Below are positions 19,046 through 27,351 of a stretch of 64,000 nucleotides of DNA, one piece after another. The stretch comes from Bradyrhizobium cajani (GTDB lineage: Bacteria > Pseudomonadota > Alphaproteobacteria > Rhizobiales > Xanthobacteraceae). Made by a program: the position numbers and the translations under genes. The stretch spans positions 62,001 through 126,000 of the forward strand of contig NZ_WQNE01000022.1 of assembly GCF_009759665.1 (NCBI RefSeq). The letters are read 5' to 3'. Numbering within the stretch: position 1 is the stretch's first letter; every line of letters starts with the position of its first letter. Below the pieces are notes generated by a model. The model made no database searches and had not been told where the DNA came from. It was given only the letters and a program-made list of their open reading frames with translations.

Positions 19046-19062
19046 GCGGTGCTTCCACAAAT

Positions 19063-19147
19063 GTCATTGCGAAGAGCACTTGCGACGAAGCAATCCAGAC
19101 TGTCGCCGCGGAAAGATTCTGGATTGCTTCGCTGCGCTCGCAATGAC
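19063..19147. repeat. Palindromic intergenic repeat, family C (copy 1)
   Basis: Outer ends gtcattgcga and tcgcaatgac, with inner arms gaagcaatccag and ctggattgcttc. A copy with the same ends and inner arms is at 27252-27335. It lies between convergent genes. Confidence 0.8.
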
Positions 19148-19152
19148 GTAGG

Positions 19153-20382
19153 TTAGCGCCGCAGCCACTCCAGCACACCCCTGCCGGCGGCCGCGCCTGT
19201 CGCAAACGACGCCTGCAGCAGATACCCACCCGTCGGCGCTTCCCAGTCCAGCATCTCCCCCGTGGCGAAGACGCCGGGCAGCTTGCGGATCATGTAGTCC
19301 GCATCGAGTTCATCGAACGAAATGCCGCCAGCACTGGAGATCGCGCGCGCGATCGGCGCGACGCCGGTCAGCTTGATCGGCACGGCGTTGATCAGCGCCG
19401 CCAATCGTTCGGGCGAGATCGCCGACAGCGACTGTCCCGTCCCGATCGTGGCTTCCTGAAGCAGTCCGACCGCGATGGGCGAGAGCTGCGCGGCCTTGCG
19501 CAGGAAGTTGGAGAAGGATTGCTTGCCGCGCGATGCAGACAGGCGCCTGGTCAGCTCGGCCCGATCGACGTCCGGACGCAAGGCAACGTGCAGCACCGCC
19601 TCGCCGCTCACGGCAATCGCCTCGCGCAATTCCGCCGAGAGCGCGTAGATCGCCCCGCCCTCGATCCCGGCCCGCGTGACGATCGCCTCGCCGCGCAGGC
19701 TGTGCGCGCCGAAGTCCAGCGCAATCCCCTTGAGCGGCTGGCCTTCGAACCGCGTGCGGAAGACATCGGACCAGGCAACGGTGAAGCCGCAATTGGCAGG
19801 CCGCAGCGGCGATATCGCGATGCCTTTGTCCGCCAGAATTGTCACCCAGCCGCCGTCGGAGCCGAGCCGTGGCCAGCTCGCGCCGCCGAGCGCGAGGACC
19901 TTGGCTTTGGCTGCGATGGCACCTGCACCCTCGGATGTCTGAAACACCAGCCGCCCCTCGCCGTCCCAGCCGGTCCAGCGATGGCGAAAGGCGAAGCGGA
20001 CGCCGCTGGCATCGAGCCGCCGCAGCCACGCGCGCAGCAAGGGCGAGGCCTTGAACGCCTTCGGAAACACACGGCCGCTGGTACCGACGAAGGTCGGCTC
20101 ACCCAGTGCCTCACTCCAGGCGCGCAAGGCATCGGGTGGAAACGCCTCGATCGCCGCTTGCAGCCTCCGTGCCGCCGCGCGATATCGCGCCATGAACTGC
20201 GGCAGCGGCTCGCTGTGGGTGAGATTGAGGCCGCCCCGGCCCGCCATCAGGAATTTGCGGCCCGCGGATGGCATCGCGTCGTACACGGTGACACGGGCGC
20301 CGCCCTGCGCCAGCACCTCCGCCGCCATCAGCCCGGCGGGACCGGCACCGATGACCGCGATGTGGTTGTCCGTTGTGGTCAT
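19153..20382 (-). CDS. BaiN/HI0933-like NAD(P)/FAD-dependent oxidoreductase
   Basis: Flavoprotein of 409 residues in the HI0933-like family (TIGR03862 subgroup). The N-terminal dinucleotide-binding motif IGAGPAGLMAAEVLA (~10-24) is followed by the family motif AGRGGLNLTHSEP at ~48-60, and near the C-terminus the second FAD contact reads FATGEMLDWEAPTGGYLLQ. A middle domain (~185-330) carries the substrate region. The physiological reaction of most members is unknown; gut BaiN reduces bile-acid intermediates, which need not apply here. It probably forms its own unit between repeats C1 and B2. Confidence 0.9.
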   Translation of the reverse strand: MTTTDNHIAVIGAGPAGLMAAEVLAQGGARVTVYDAMPSAGRKFLMAGRGGLNLTHSEPLPQFMARYRAAARRLQAAIEAFPPDALRAWSEALGEPTFVGTSGRVFPKAFKASPLLRAWLRRLDASGVRFAFRHRWTGWDGEGRLVFQTSEGAGAIAAKAKVLALGGASWPRLGSDGGWVTILADKGIAISPLRPANCGFTVAWSDVFRTRFEGQPLKGIALDFGAHSLRGEAIVTRAGIEGGAIYALSAELREAIAVSGEAVLHVALRPDVDRAELTRRLSASRGKQSFSNFLRKAAQLSPIAVGLLQEATIGTGQSLSAISPERLAALINAVPIKLTGVAPIARAISSAGGISFDELDADYMIRKLPGVFATGEMLDWEAPTGGYLLQASFATGAAAGRGVLEWLRR

Positions 20383-20420
20383 GGCGGGAGTTTAGGCCAG
20401 ATTCTCGCACCAGAAACAGC

Positions 20421-20542
20421 GTCATTCCCGATTGCGCAAGTGCGCAACGGGGGCGCGCGAAGGGCGAGCCCGGAATCCATTGGGCGGCAGAGACGGTGGT
20501 GCGATGGATTCCGGGCTCGCCCTTCGGGCGCCCCGGAATGAC
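20421..20542. repeat. Palindromic intergenic repeat, family B (copy 2)
   Basis: Starts gtcattcccgattgcgc and ends gccccggaatgac, with inner arms gcgagcccggaatccat and atggattccgggctcgc that can form a long stem. It is the only element between the flavoprotein and SDR genes. Confidence 0.8.
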
Positions 20543-20549
20543 AGCGGAG

Positions 20550-21467
20550 CTAGAGCTTTATGCCCGCCCTCGCCGCAGCCTGTGCCACGTATTTCTGCGT
20601 CTGCTCGAACGCGCCTTGCAACGCCTTCGCCTTCGACATTTCGCTGATCTCTGCGAAATGCGCGGCGATGGCGTCGGGCGTCCATTCGGACTCCGGCAGG
20701 TTGATGCCCTCGCTCTCGACAATCTTGATCACCGCAAACGAGCCGGCACCTGCGCCCATGATGGTACGGGTCGGCGCATCCTCGCTCAGCATGTACTCGA
20801 CCGCGGGCGTGATCGCGTTCGGCTTCATCAGCTGCAGCGCCTGCGGCGGCAGCAGCTCTTCGGTCATGCGGGTCGCGGCCGTCGGCGAGATGATGTTGAC
20901 GCGGATGTTGTTCTTGCGGCCTTCTTCCGCCAGCACGTTCATCAGGCCGACCATGCCGGACTTGGCCGCGCCGTAATTGGCCTGGCCGAAATTGCCGTAG
21001 AGGCCGGAGGACGACGTTGTCAGCACGATGCGACCGTAGTTGCGGTCGCGCATGCCGGCCCAGGCAGCCTTGCAGCAATAGAAGGTGCCGACCAGATGCA
21101 CGTCCAGCACCTTCTGGAAATCAGCGGCCTCCATCTTGCCGAACGACTTGTCGCGCAGGATGCCGGCATTGGCGCACAGGAGATCGACGCTGCCCCACTC
21201 CTTGGTGGCGCGCTCGACCATGGCGGTGACCTGCTCGAAGTTCGAGACATCAGCGCCGTCGGCCATCGCGGTGCCGCCCGCTTTACGGATCTCCTCGACC
21301 ACGGCTTCCGCGGGCGACAGCGAACCGCCGGTGCCATCGCGCGCGCCGCCGAAATCGTTGACAACGACCTTGGCACCGCGGCTCGCCAATCCCAGCGCAT
21401 GCGCGCGCCCCAGACCATTGCCCGCGCCGGTGACGATGGCGACGCGTCCGTCGAACCTGATTGCCAT
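20550..21467 (-). CDS. SDR family 3-hydroxyacyl-CoA dehydrogenase-like protein
   Basis: 305-residue short-chain dehydrogenase whose start (FDGRVAIVTGAGNGLGRAHA) and the following VNDFGGARDGTG are characteristic of the dehydrogenase unit of peroxisomal multifunctional enzyme type 2, which oxidises (R)-3-hydroxyacyl-CoA. The catalytic tyrosine and lysine lie in NYGAAKSGMVGL, with serines in TTSSSGLYG. Longer than simple SDRs (~250), it carries an extra C-terminal ~55 residues. The downstream-facing neighbours (MaoC hydratase, CoA ligase) on the same strand suggest a fatty- or aryl-acid beta-oxidation role. Confidence 0.88.
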   Translation of the reverse strand: MAIRFDGRVAIVTGAGNGLGRAHALGLASRGAKVVVNDFGGARDGTGGSLSPAEAVVEEIRKAGGTAMADGADVSNFEQVTAMVERATKEWGSVDLLCANAGILRDKSFGKMEAADFQKVLDVHLVGTFYCCKAAWAGMRDRNYGRIVLTTSSSGLYGNFGQANYGAAKSGMVGLMNVLAEEGRKNNIRVNIISPTAATRMTEELLPPQALQLMKPNAITPAVEYMLSEDAPTRTIMGAGAGSFAVIKIVESEGINLPESEWTPDAIAAHFAEISEMSKAKALQGAFEQTQKYVAQAAARAGIKL

Positions 21468-21487
21468 GAGTGCAGTTCCTGTCTGCT

Positions 21488-21621
21488 TCCCTTCTCCCCT
21501 TGCGGGAGAAGGTGGCGCAAAGCGCCGGATGAGGGGTCTCTCTCCACAGATGTGCTCGCGGAGAGAGACCCCTCACCCGGCTTCGCTTCGCGAAGCCACC
21601 CTCTCCCACAAGGGGAGAGGG
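21488..21621. repeat. Palindromic intergenic repeat, family F (long copy)
   Basis: Multi-stem element: ctccccttgcgggag, then gaggggtctctctcc facing ggagagagacccctc, then ctctcccacaaggggagag. Short relatives of its end hairpin occur at 46771-46799 and 60669-60695. Confidence 0.75.
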
Positions 21622-21696
21622 TTCGAGCGCACCGATTTGGGCAGCTTTTGAGCAGCGATGGGTTGCCGGGTCAAGCCCACCTAACGACGAGCGGCA

Positions 21697-22176
21697 TCAG
21701 GCGAAATAGATCAGGCCGAGCCATTCCGCGACCAGCGCGGGCTTGTCCTCGCCTTCGATCTCCACCGTGACGTTGGTGCGGGACTGCAATTCGTTCGGCT
21801 TGCGCAGCTTGGCTTCCGCCAGCACGAAACGACCGCGGACGCGCTTGCCCGAGCGCACCGGCGAGATGAAGCGTAGCTTGTCGAAGCCGTAATTGACGCC
21901 CATCGTGGTGCCGGCGATCACCGGCATCACCTCATAGGACATGATCGACATCAGCGACATCGTCAGGAAGCCGTGCGCGATGGTGGTGCCGAAGGCGGTT
22001 TCCTTCTTCGCACGTTCCGGATCGACATGGATGAACTGGTGATCCTCGATCACGTCGGCATAGGTGTCGATGCGGGGCTGGTCGATCAGGTGCCATGAGG
22101 ACACGCCGATCTCCTTGCCGACCATGGCCTGATAGGCCTCGAGGGAGATGGGCGGCTTCTTCCAGACTTCGTTCAT
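21697..22176 (-). CDS. MaoC family (R)-enoyl-CoA hydratase, NodN-like
   Basis: Single-hotdog protein of 159 residues. The hydratase catalytic dyad region is intact: IDTYADVIEDHQFIHVDPERA supplies the D-x(4)-H motif and is followed by FGTTIAHGFLTMSL, the conserved substrate-tunnel helix. Length and sequence pattern match the MaoC/NodN group that hydrates trans-2-enoyl-CoA to (R)-3-hydroxyacyl-CoA. The neighbouring SDR, which looks specific for (R)-hydroxyacyl-CoA, would take the product, so the two form a coherent pair. Confidence 0.92.
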   Translation of the reverse strand: MNEVWKKPPISLEAYQAMVGKEIGVSSWHLIDQPRIDTYADVIEDHQFIHVDPERAKKETAFGTTIAHGFLTMSLMSIMSYEVMPVIAGTTMGVNYGFDKLRFISPVRSGKRVRGRFVLAEAKLRKPNELQSRTNVTVEIEGEDKPALVAEWLGLIYFA

Positions 22177-22194
22177 TCAGTCACTCCAACGGCC

Positions 22195-22234
22195 GTCATT
22201 CCGGGCTCGATGCTGCGCATCGCCCCGGAATGAC
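22195..22234. repeat. Palindromic intergenic repeat, family B (short copy)
   Basis: Single hairpin with ends gtcattccggg and ccccggaatgac and an inner gatgctgcgcatc palindrome; a minimal version of the longer B elements. Confidence 0.8.
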
Positions 22235-22251
22235 GAGCTCTCTTCGTTCAC

Positions 22252-23970
22252 TTAGCTATCACCCCTGGCTTTCGCCAGCTCCGGAAAATCCTCCTCACGG
22301 AATTCCCGTCCGCGCAGCGGATCATTGCGATCATCGTCGCGTTCCAGCCTGCGTAGCTGCACACGACGGATTTTTCCAGAGATCGTCTTCGGCAGCTCCG
22401 TGACGATTTCGAGGCGGCGGATGCGCTTGAACGGCGCAAGGCGCGTGTGCAGATGCTGGAAGATCGAGAGCGCCGTCGCCGGCGAGCGCTCCGCTCCCGA
22501 CGTCAGCAGCACGAAGGCCTTGGGGATCGCGAGCCGGATCGGATCAGGACTTGGCACCACCGCGGCTTCCGCCACCAGCTCATGCTCCAGCAGCACGCTC
22601 TCCAGCTCGAACGGGCTGATGCGGTAGTCGGACGATTTGAACACATCGTCGGAGCGACCGACGAAGGTGAGATAGCCGTCCTCATCTTCGAACACGACAT
22701 CGCCGCTGCGGTAAAGCTCGCCTTCCGCACCGGACAATCCGCCGTCGTCGCCCTGATAGCCCTGCATCAGGCCGGCGGGACGGTCGGCGCCGAGCACCAG
22801 CGCCACCTCGCCCTCCTTGGCCGGATGGCCGTCGGCATCGCTGATCTGCACGCGATAGCCCGGCAGCGGCCGGCCCATCGAGCCGACCTTGATCTTTTGC
22901 CCTGCCGAATTGCCGGCGAGCGCGGTGGTCTCGGTCTGGCCGTAGCCGTCGCGGATGGTGAGGCCCCAGGCGGCCTGCACCTGGTCGATCACTTCAGGAT
23001 TGAGCGGCTCGCCGGCGCCGCAGACCTCGCGAAGCGCCACCTTGAACGATGCCAGGTCCTCCTGGATGAACAGCCGCCACACCGTCGGCGGCGCGCACAG
23101 CGTGGTGACGCCGCAGCGGCCGATGGTGGCGAGCAGGCCTTTTGCATCGAAGCGCGGCTGGTTGACCACGAACACGGTCGCGCCCGCATTCCACGGCGCA
23201 AAGAAGCAGCTCCAGGCATGCTTGGCCCAGCCGGGCGAAGAGATGTTGAGATGGACATCGCCGGGCTTCAGGCCGATCCAGTACATGGTCGAGAGATGGC
23301 CGACGGGGTAGCTGCGCTGGCTGTGGCGCACCAGCTTTGGTTTTGCCGTCGTGCCCGAGGTGAAATAGAGCAGCATCGGGTCGTCGGCCCTGGTCGGGCC
23401 GTCGGGCGTGAACGCGTCCGACGCTTTCGCCGCCTCGTCATAAGCCAGCCAGCCATCCGAGGTCGCGCCGACCACGATGCGAACGATGTTCTCCGCGCCC
23501 AGGCTTGCGAATTTCGCCACCTGGTCCTCTGCGGCCACCACCGCCTTCGCCTTGCCGCGATCGAGCCGGTCGCGAAGCTCCTCGGCGGTGAGCAGCGTCG
23601 TCGCCGGGATCACGACGACGCCGAGCTTCATCGCAGCCAGCATTGTCTCCCACAGCGGTACCACGTTGCCGAGCAGCAGCAGGAGATGATCGCCGCGCTT
23701 CAAGCCCTGCGCGCGGAGGAAGTTCGCGACCTGGTTGGAGCGCTGCGACAGCGCCGCGAAGGAGAGTTTTGTCTGTCTGTCCTGCGCGGCATCGACAATC
23801 CAGAGCGCGGGCCGGTCCTTAGCTTCCGCATCCGCCGCCAGCCCGGCGTCGAACCAGTCGAGCGCCCAGTTGAACGGAACCGGATCGGGCCAGCGGAAAT
23901 CCTTGACCGCTGTCTCGTAATCCGTGCGGTGCCTTAGAAGAAACGCGCGCGCTTCCTGAAATGTCGTCAT
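22252..23970 (-). CDS. AMP-binding acyl-CoA ligase (medium-chain / acetyl-CoA-synthetase-like)
   Basis: 572 residues of the acyl-CoA synthetase superfamily. The phosphate-binding loop is LYFTSGTTAKPKLVRHS, the adenine motif DGYGQTETTAL, the hinge DEDGYLTFVGRSDDVFKSSDYRISP, and the catalytic lysine is in LPKTISGKIRRVQLR. The GYRISP-type hinge and the lack of a long N-terminal insertion resemble medium-chain (AcsM/AcsA-like) enzymes. The start at 23970 follows homologues (MTTFQEARAFLLR); the frame runs on into repeat G. With the downstream MaoC and SDR genes it suggests activation and beta-oxidation of one class of acids. Confidence 0.9.
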   Translation of the reverse strand: MTTFQEARAFLLRHRTDYETAVKDFRWPDPVPFNWALDWFDAGLAADAEAKDRPALWIVDAAQDRQTKLSFAALSQRSNQVANFLRAQGLKRGDHLLLLLGNVVPLWETMLAAMKLGVVVIPATTLLTAEELRDRLDRGKAKAVVAAEDQVAKFASLGAENIVRIVVGATSDGWLAYDEAAKASDAFTPDGPTRADDPMLLYFTSGTTAKPKLVRHSQRSYPVGHLSTMYWIGLKPGDVHLNISSPGWAKHAWSCFFAPWNAGATVFVVNQPRFDAKGLLATIGRCGVTTLCAPPTVWRLFIQEDLASFKVALREVCGAGEPLNPEVIDQVQAAWGLTIRDGYGQTETTALAGNSAGQKIKVGSMGRPLPGYRVQISDADGHPAKEGEVALVLGADRPAGLMQGYQGDDGGLSGAEGELYRSGDVVFEDEDGYLTFVGRSDDVFKSSDYRISPFELESVLLEHELVAEAAVVPSPDPIRLAIPKAFVLLTSGAERSPATALSIFQHLHTRLAPFKRIRRLEIVTELPKTISGKIRRVQLRRLERDDDRNDPLRGREFREEDFPELAKARGDS

Positions 23971-23999
23971 GGTCGGGGCCCGTCGAATTGATCTTCGAG

Positions 24000-24090
24000 C
24001 GTAGCCCGGATGGAGCGAAGCGCAATCCGGGGCCGGCACCGCAATTGGAAGCAGCTGTCCCGGATTTCGCTTCGCTCCATCCGGGCTACG
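24000..24090. repeat. Palindromic intergenic repeat, family G
   Basis: Long inverted pair: cgtagcccggatggagcgaa and ttcgctccatccgggctacg enclose about 50 bp. It separates the valine-catabolism genes from the CoA ligase gene on the same strand. Confidence 0.8.
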
Positions 24091-24102
24091 GGCAAAGCCT
24101 CG

Positions 24103-24990
24103 CTATTTTCCAGCGAGGCTGCGAACGTGCTTGATAATTCCGGAAAAATCCACCCCGCCCTGGCCGGCTGCGTCGAAAGACTGATAGATCTCCTGCGCGT
24201 GCTTGCCGAGCGGCGTGGCCGCGCCCGCAGCCTTCGCGGCATCCTGCGCCAGCGTCAGGTCCTTCACCATCAGCGCCGAGGCAAAGCCCGGCTTGTAATC
24301 GTTGTTGGCCGGCGAGGTCGGCACCGGGCCCGGCACCGGGCAATAGGTCGTGAGCGACCAGCACTGGCCCGACGAGGTCGAGGCGACGTCGAACAGCGCC
24401 TGATGCGACAGCCCGAGCTTCTCAGCCAACGCAAACGCCTCGCTCACCGCGATCATGGAAATGCCGAGGATCATGTTGTTGCAGATCTTGGCCGCCTGGC
24501 CTGCGCCGGCGCCGCCGCAATGGACGATCTTCTTGCCCATCTTCTCCAGCACGGGTTTTGCCGCCGCAAACGCGCTCTCCTCGCCGCCGCACATGAAGGT
24601 GAGCGTTGCGCCCTTGGCGCCGCCGGTGCCGCCCGAGACCGGCGCGTCGACCGAGAGCACGCCGTGCTTGCCCGCCAGCGCATGCGCCTGCCGCGCGCTC
24701 TCGACGTCGATGGTGGAACTATCGATGATCAGCGCGCCCTTGCCCATGACGGGAACGACCTCGCTCCAGACGCCGAGCACGTGCTTGCCGGCCGGCAGCA
24801 TGGTGACGACGACCTCGGCCCCCTTCACCGCGCTCGCGGCGCTGTCGGCAATGGCTGCGCCGTCGGCCTTGGCTTGCGCGCGCGACGCCTCGACGAGGTC
24901 GAACGCCATCACCTTGTGGCCGGCCTTGACCAGGTTGGCGGCCATCGGGCCGCCCATGTTGCCGAGACCGATGAATGCGATCGTGGCCAT
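24103..24990 (-). CDS. mmsB: 3-Hydroxyisobutyrate dehydrogenase
   Basis: NAD-dependent oxidation of 3-hydroxyisobutyrate to methylmalonate semialdehyde in valine degradation. 295 residues, the family length. The N-terminal Rossmann motif and family signature are clear (IAFIGLGNMGGPMAANL), the substrate-binding loop has DAPVSGGTGGA, and the catalytic lysine lies in GAGQAAKICNNM (~171). The ATG at 24990 has a well-placed ggagg; the longer frame upstream runs into the preceding gene. It follows the 3-hydroxyisobutyryl-CoA hydrolase gene by 23 bp. Confidence 0.95.
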   Translation of the reverse strand: MATIAFIGLGNMGGPMAANLVKAGHKVMAFDLVEASRAQAKADGAAIADSAASAVKGAEVVVTMLPAGKHVLGVWSEVVPVMGKGALIIDSSTIDVESARQAHALAGKHGVLSVDAPVSGGTGGAKGATLTFMCGGEESAFAAAKPVLEKMGKKIVHCGGAGAGQAAKICNNMILGISMIAVSEAFALAEKLGLSHQALFDVASTSSGQCWSLTTYCPVPGPVPTSPANNDYKPGFASALMVKDLTLAQDAAKAAGAATPLGKHAQEIYQSFDAAGQGGVDFSGIIKHVRSLAGK

Positions 24991-25013
24991 CTTCGTTTCC
25001 TCCGCTTGAGACG

Positions 25014-26084
25014 TTATTGGTTGAACTTCAATTCGTCGGCGCCGATCTCGGCGAGATACGGCGCCAGCATCTGCGGCGTCACGTCCTCGATTCGGGGCGG
25101 CGACCAGCTCGGATTGCGGTCCTTGTCGATCACGGCAGCGCGCACCCCCTCGCGGAAATCGTCGCTGCGGAAGACTTCGAGCGCGGCACGATATTCGCGC
25201 ACCAGACACTCCTCCAGGCTCGACGCCGCGCGCGCGAGCCGCAGCAGCTTGAGCGTCACCACCATGCCCCGCGGCGATTTTTCGTTCAGCGTCTTCAGCG
25301 TCGCCAGCGCAAACTCCGAGCCGTCGCGCTTCAGCGCGCCGAAGATGTCTTCCATACGGTCGAAGCCGAACAATGCGTCGATAACAGGTTCCTTTGCGGC
25401 GACCGGCCCCGCGATCTCACCAGTCGCGAACCCGTTGATGAGCTTGCTGACCTCGGTCGCGCTCACGCCCTGGCGAACCTTCGTCAGCGCCCCGCGCAGC
25501 TCCGGCCATTTGGCCGCCGGCACCACGGCATCCGCGAACTTCGCGTGGACGGCATCGGGCCCGTTCATGGTCTGGCCGGTCAGGCCGAAATAGGTGCCGA
25601 TCTCGCCCGGCGAGCGCGATAGCAGATAGGTGCCGCCGACGTCGGGGAAGAAGCCGAGCCCGACCTCGGGCATCGCAAGCTTGGTGCGGTCGGTGACGAC
25701 GCGATGGCTGGCATGGGCGGAGAGCCCGACGCCGCCGCCCATCACGATGCCGTCCATGAAGGCGACATAGGGTTTGGGAAACTTCTTGATCCGGGCGTTG
25801 AGGATGTATTCCTCCCGCCACAGGATCTTGCCGAGGTCACCATTGACCTTCGAGCTTTCCCAGAGCGTGCGGATGTCGCCGCCGGCGCACAGGCCGCGCT
25901 CGCCGGCGCCCTCGAGCAGGATCACGACAACTGCAGGATCGGCCTCGAAACGGTCGAGCGCCTTGTCGATATCACGAAACATCTCCAGCGTCACGGCGTT
26001 GATCGCCTTGGGGCGATTGAGCCGGATCACGCCGGCTGCGCCCTCGACACGGGCGACCAGATCGCCCTCTTCCACTGAACTCAT
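25014..26084 (-). CDS. 3-Hydroxyisobutyryl-CoA hydrolase (enoyl-CoA hydratase family)
   Basis: 356 residues of the crotonase superfamily, with the length and C-terminal extension of 3-hydroxyisobutyryl-CoA hydrolases rather than plain hydratases (~260). The oxyanion-hole segment RGLCAGGDIRTLWE and the second one MGGGVGLSAHASHRV are present, followed by the family-typical PEVGLGFFPDVGGTYLLSR. It releases 3-hydroxyisobutyrate for the next gene product (mmsB). The start codon overlaps the stop of the acyl-CoA dehydrogenase by 4 bp (ATGA), so the two are translationally coupled. Confidence 0.93.
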   Translation of the reverse strand: MSSVEEGDLVARVEGAAGVIRLNRPKAINAVTLEMFRDIDKALDRFEADPAVVVILLEGAGERGLCAGGDIRTLWESSKVNGDLGKILWREEYILNARIKKFPKPYVAFMDGIVMGGGVGLSAHASHRVVTDRTKLAMPEVGLGFFPDVGGTYLLSRSPGEIGTYFGLTGQTMNGPDAVHAKFADAVVPAAKWPELRGALTKVRQGVSATEVSKLINGFATGEIAGPVAAKEPVIDALFGFDRMEDIFGALKRDGSEFALATLKTLNEKSPRGMVVTLKLLRLARAASSLEECLVREYRAALEVFRSDDFREGVRAAVIDKDRNPSWSPPRIEDVTPQMLAPYLAEIGADELKFNQ

Positions 26085-27226
26085 CGCGCGCCCTCGATCA
26101 GTTTGCGCGCCACGATGAGCCGCATGATTTCGTTGGTGCCTTCGAGGATCTGGTGCACGCGCAGATCGCGCACGATCTTCTCGATGCCGTATTCGCTTAA
26201 GTAGCCGTAGCCGCCGTGAAGCTGGAGGGCGTGATTGGCGACCTCGAAGCCGACATCGGTGCCGAAGCGCTTGGCCATCGCGCACAGCATGGTGGCATCA
26301 GGGTCCTTGCGGTCCAGCGCGGCGGCTGCGCGCCACAGGAAGGTGCGTGCGGCTTCGAGCTCGATCGCCATGTCGGCGAGGCGGAATTGCAGCGCCTGGA
26401 ATTCGTCGAGGCGCTTTCCAAAGGCCTTGCGCTCCTTCATGTAGGCGCGCGCCTTGTCGAGCGCAGTTTGGGCACCACCAAGAGAACACGCCGTGATGTT
26501 GAGGCGGCCGCCATCGAGGCCGGCCATCGCGATCTTGAAGCCGACGCCCTCCTCGCTCAGCCGGTTGGCGACCGGCACGCGCGCGTTCTCGAACACCACG
26601 GCGCGGGTCGGCTGCGCGTTCCAGCCCATCTTGCGCTCGTTGGCGCCGAACGACACGCCCGGCGTGTTGCCTTCGATGACGAGGGTCGAGATGCCGCCGG
26701 GGCCGTCGCCGCCGGTCCTGACCATCGCGACCAGCACATCAGTGCCGCCGGCGCCGGAGATGAACTGCTTCTGGCCGTTGAGCACGTAATGGTCGCCATC
26801 GCGCACCGCGCGGGTGCGCAGCGCCGCTGCATCCGAGCCGGCGCCCGGCTCGGTCAGGCAGTAGCTCGCGATCAGCTCCATGGTGCAGAGCTTTGGCAAC
26901 CACTTCTGGCGCTGGGTGTCGCTGCCGTAGGCATCGATCATCCAGCTCGCCATGTTGTGGATGGAGATGAACGCCGAGGTGGTCGGACAGCCCGTCGCCA
27001 ACGCCTCGAAGATCAGCGCCGCGTCGAACCGCGTCATCGCGGAGCCGCCGACATCGTCGCGGATGTAGATTCCGCCCATGCCGAGGGCCGCCGCCTCGCG
27101 CATCACGTCGACGGGGAAATGCTTCTCCTCGTCCCAGCGCAGCGCGTGCGGGGCGATCTTCTCCGCCGCAAACGCCAACGCCATGTCGCGAACCGCGATC
27201 TGATCCTCGTTCAGAGCGAACTGCAT
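26081..27226 (-). CDS. Acyl-CoA dehydrogenase, probably isobutyryl-CoA dehydrogenase
   Basis: FAD-dependent acyl-CoA dehydrogenase of 381 residues. Motifs: AFAAEKIAPHALRWDE at the start, the FAD/substrate signature YCLTEPGAGSDAAALRT, and the C-terminal block ILEGTNEIMRLIVAR. Glycine-rich QLHGGYGYLSEYG precedes the latter. The assignment to isobutyryl-CoA rests on context: it sits between mmsA and the hydrolase/mmsB genes of valine degradation. The ATG at 27226 is chosen over 27256 because the longer form would begin inside repeat C2. Confidence 0.92.
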   Translation of the reverse strand: MQFALNEDQIAVRDMALAFAAEKIAPHALRWDEEKHFPVDVMREAAALGMGGIYIRDDVGGSAMTRFDAALIFEALATGCPTTSAFISIHNMASWMIDAYGSDTQRQKWLPKLCTMELIASYCLTEPGAGSDAAALRTRAVRDGDHYVLNGQKQFISGAGGTDVLVAMVRTGGDGPGGISTLVIEGNTPGVSFGANERKMGWNAQPTRAVVFENARVPVANRLSEEGVGFKIAMAGLDGGRLNITACSLGGAQTALDKARAYMKERKAFGKRLDEFQALQFRLADMAIELEAARTFLWRAAAALDRKDPDATMLCAMAKRFGTDVGFEVANHALQLHGGYGYLSEYGIEKIVRDLRVHQILEGTNEIMRLIVARKLIEGAR

Positions 27227-27251
27227 GCTGACGCCTACCCTCTTGTCCATC

Positions 27252-27335
27252 GTCATTGCGAGCGCAGCGAAGCAATCCAGGCTGCCTCCTCAGAAAGACT
27301 CTGGATTGCTTCGTCGCTACGCTCCTCGCAATGAC
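27252..27335. repeat. Palindromic intergenic repeat, family C (copy 2)
   Basis: Same outer ends (gtcattgcga / tcgcaatgac) and inner arms around gaagcaatccag / ctggattgcttc as the copy at 19063. Here it lies inside a same-strand gene cluster, between mmsA and the acyl-CoA dehydrogenase gene. Confidence 0.8.
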
Positions 27336-27351
27336 GGGCTGGGCAACAGCC

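Noticed and set aside
17675-19060. 461-residue minus-strand frame over the DSD1-like gene
   Set aside because: Antisense; the + strand protein has PLP and metal motifs.
22447-23937. 496-residue + strand frame opposite the CoA ligase
   Set aside because: Antisense to a clear AMP-binding enzyme, no recognisable motif.
24010-25593. 527-residue + strand frame opposite mmsB and the hydrolase
   Set aside because: Starts in repeat G and runs antisense to two well-supported genes.
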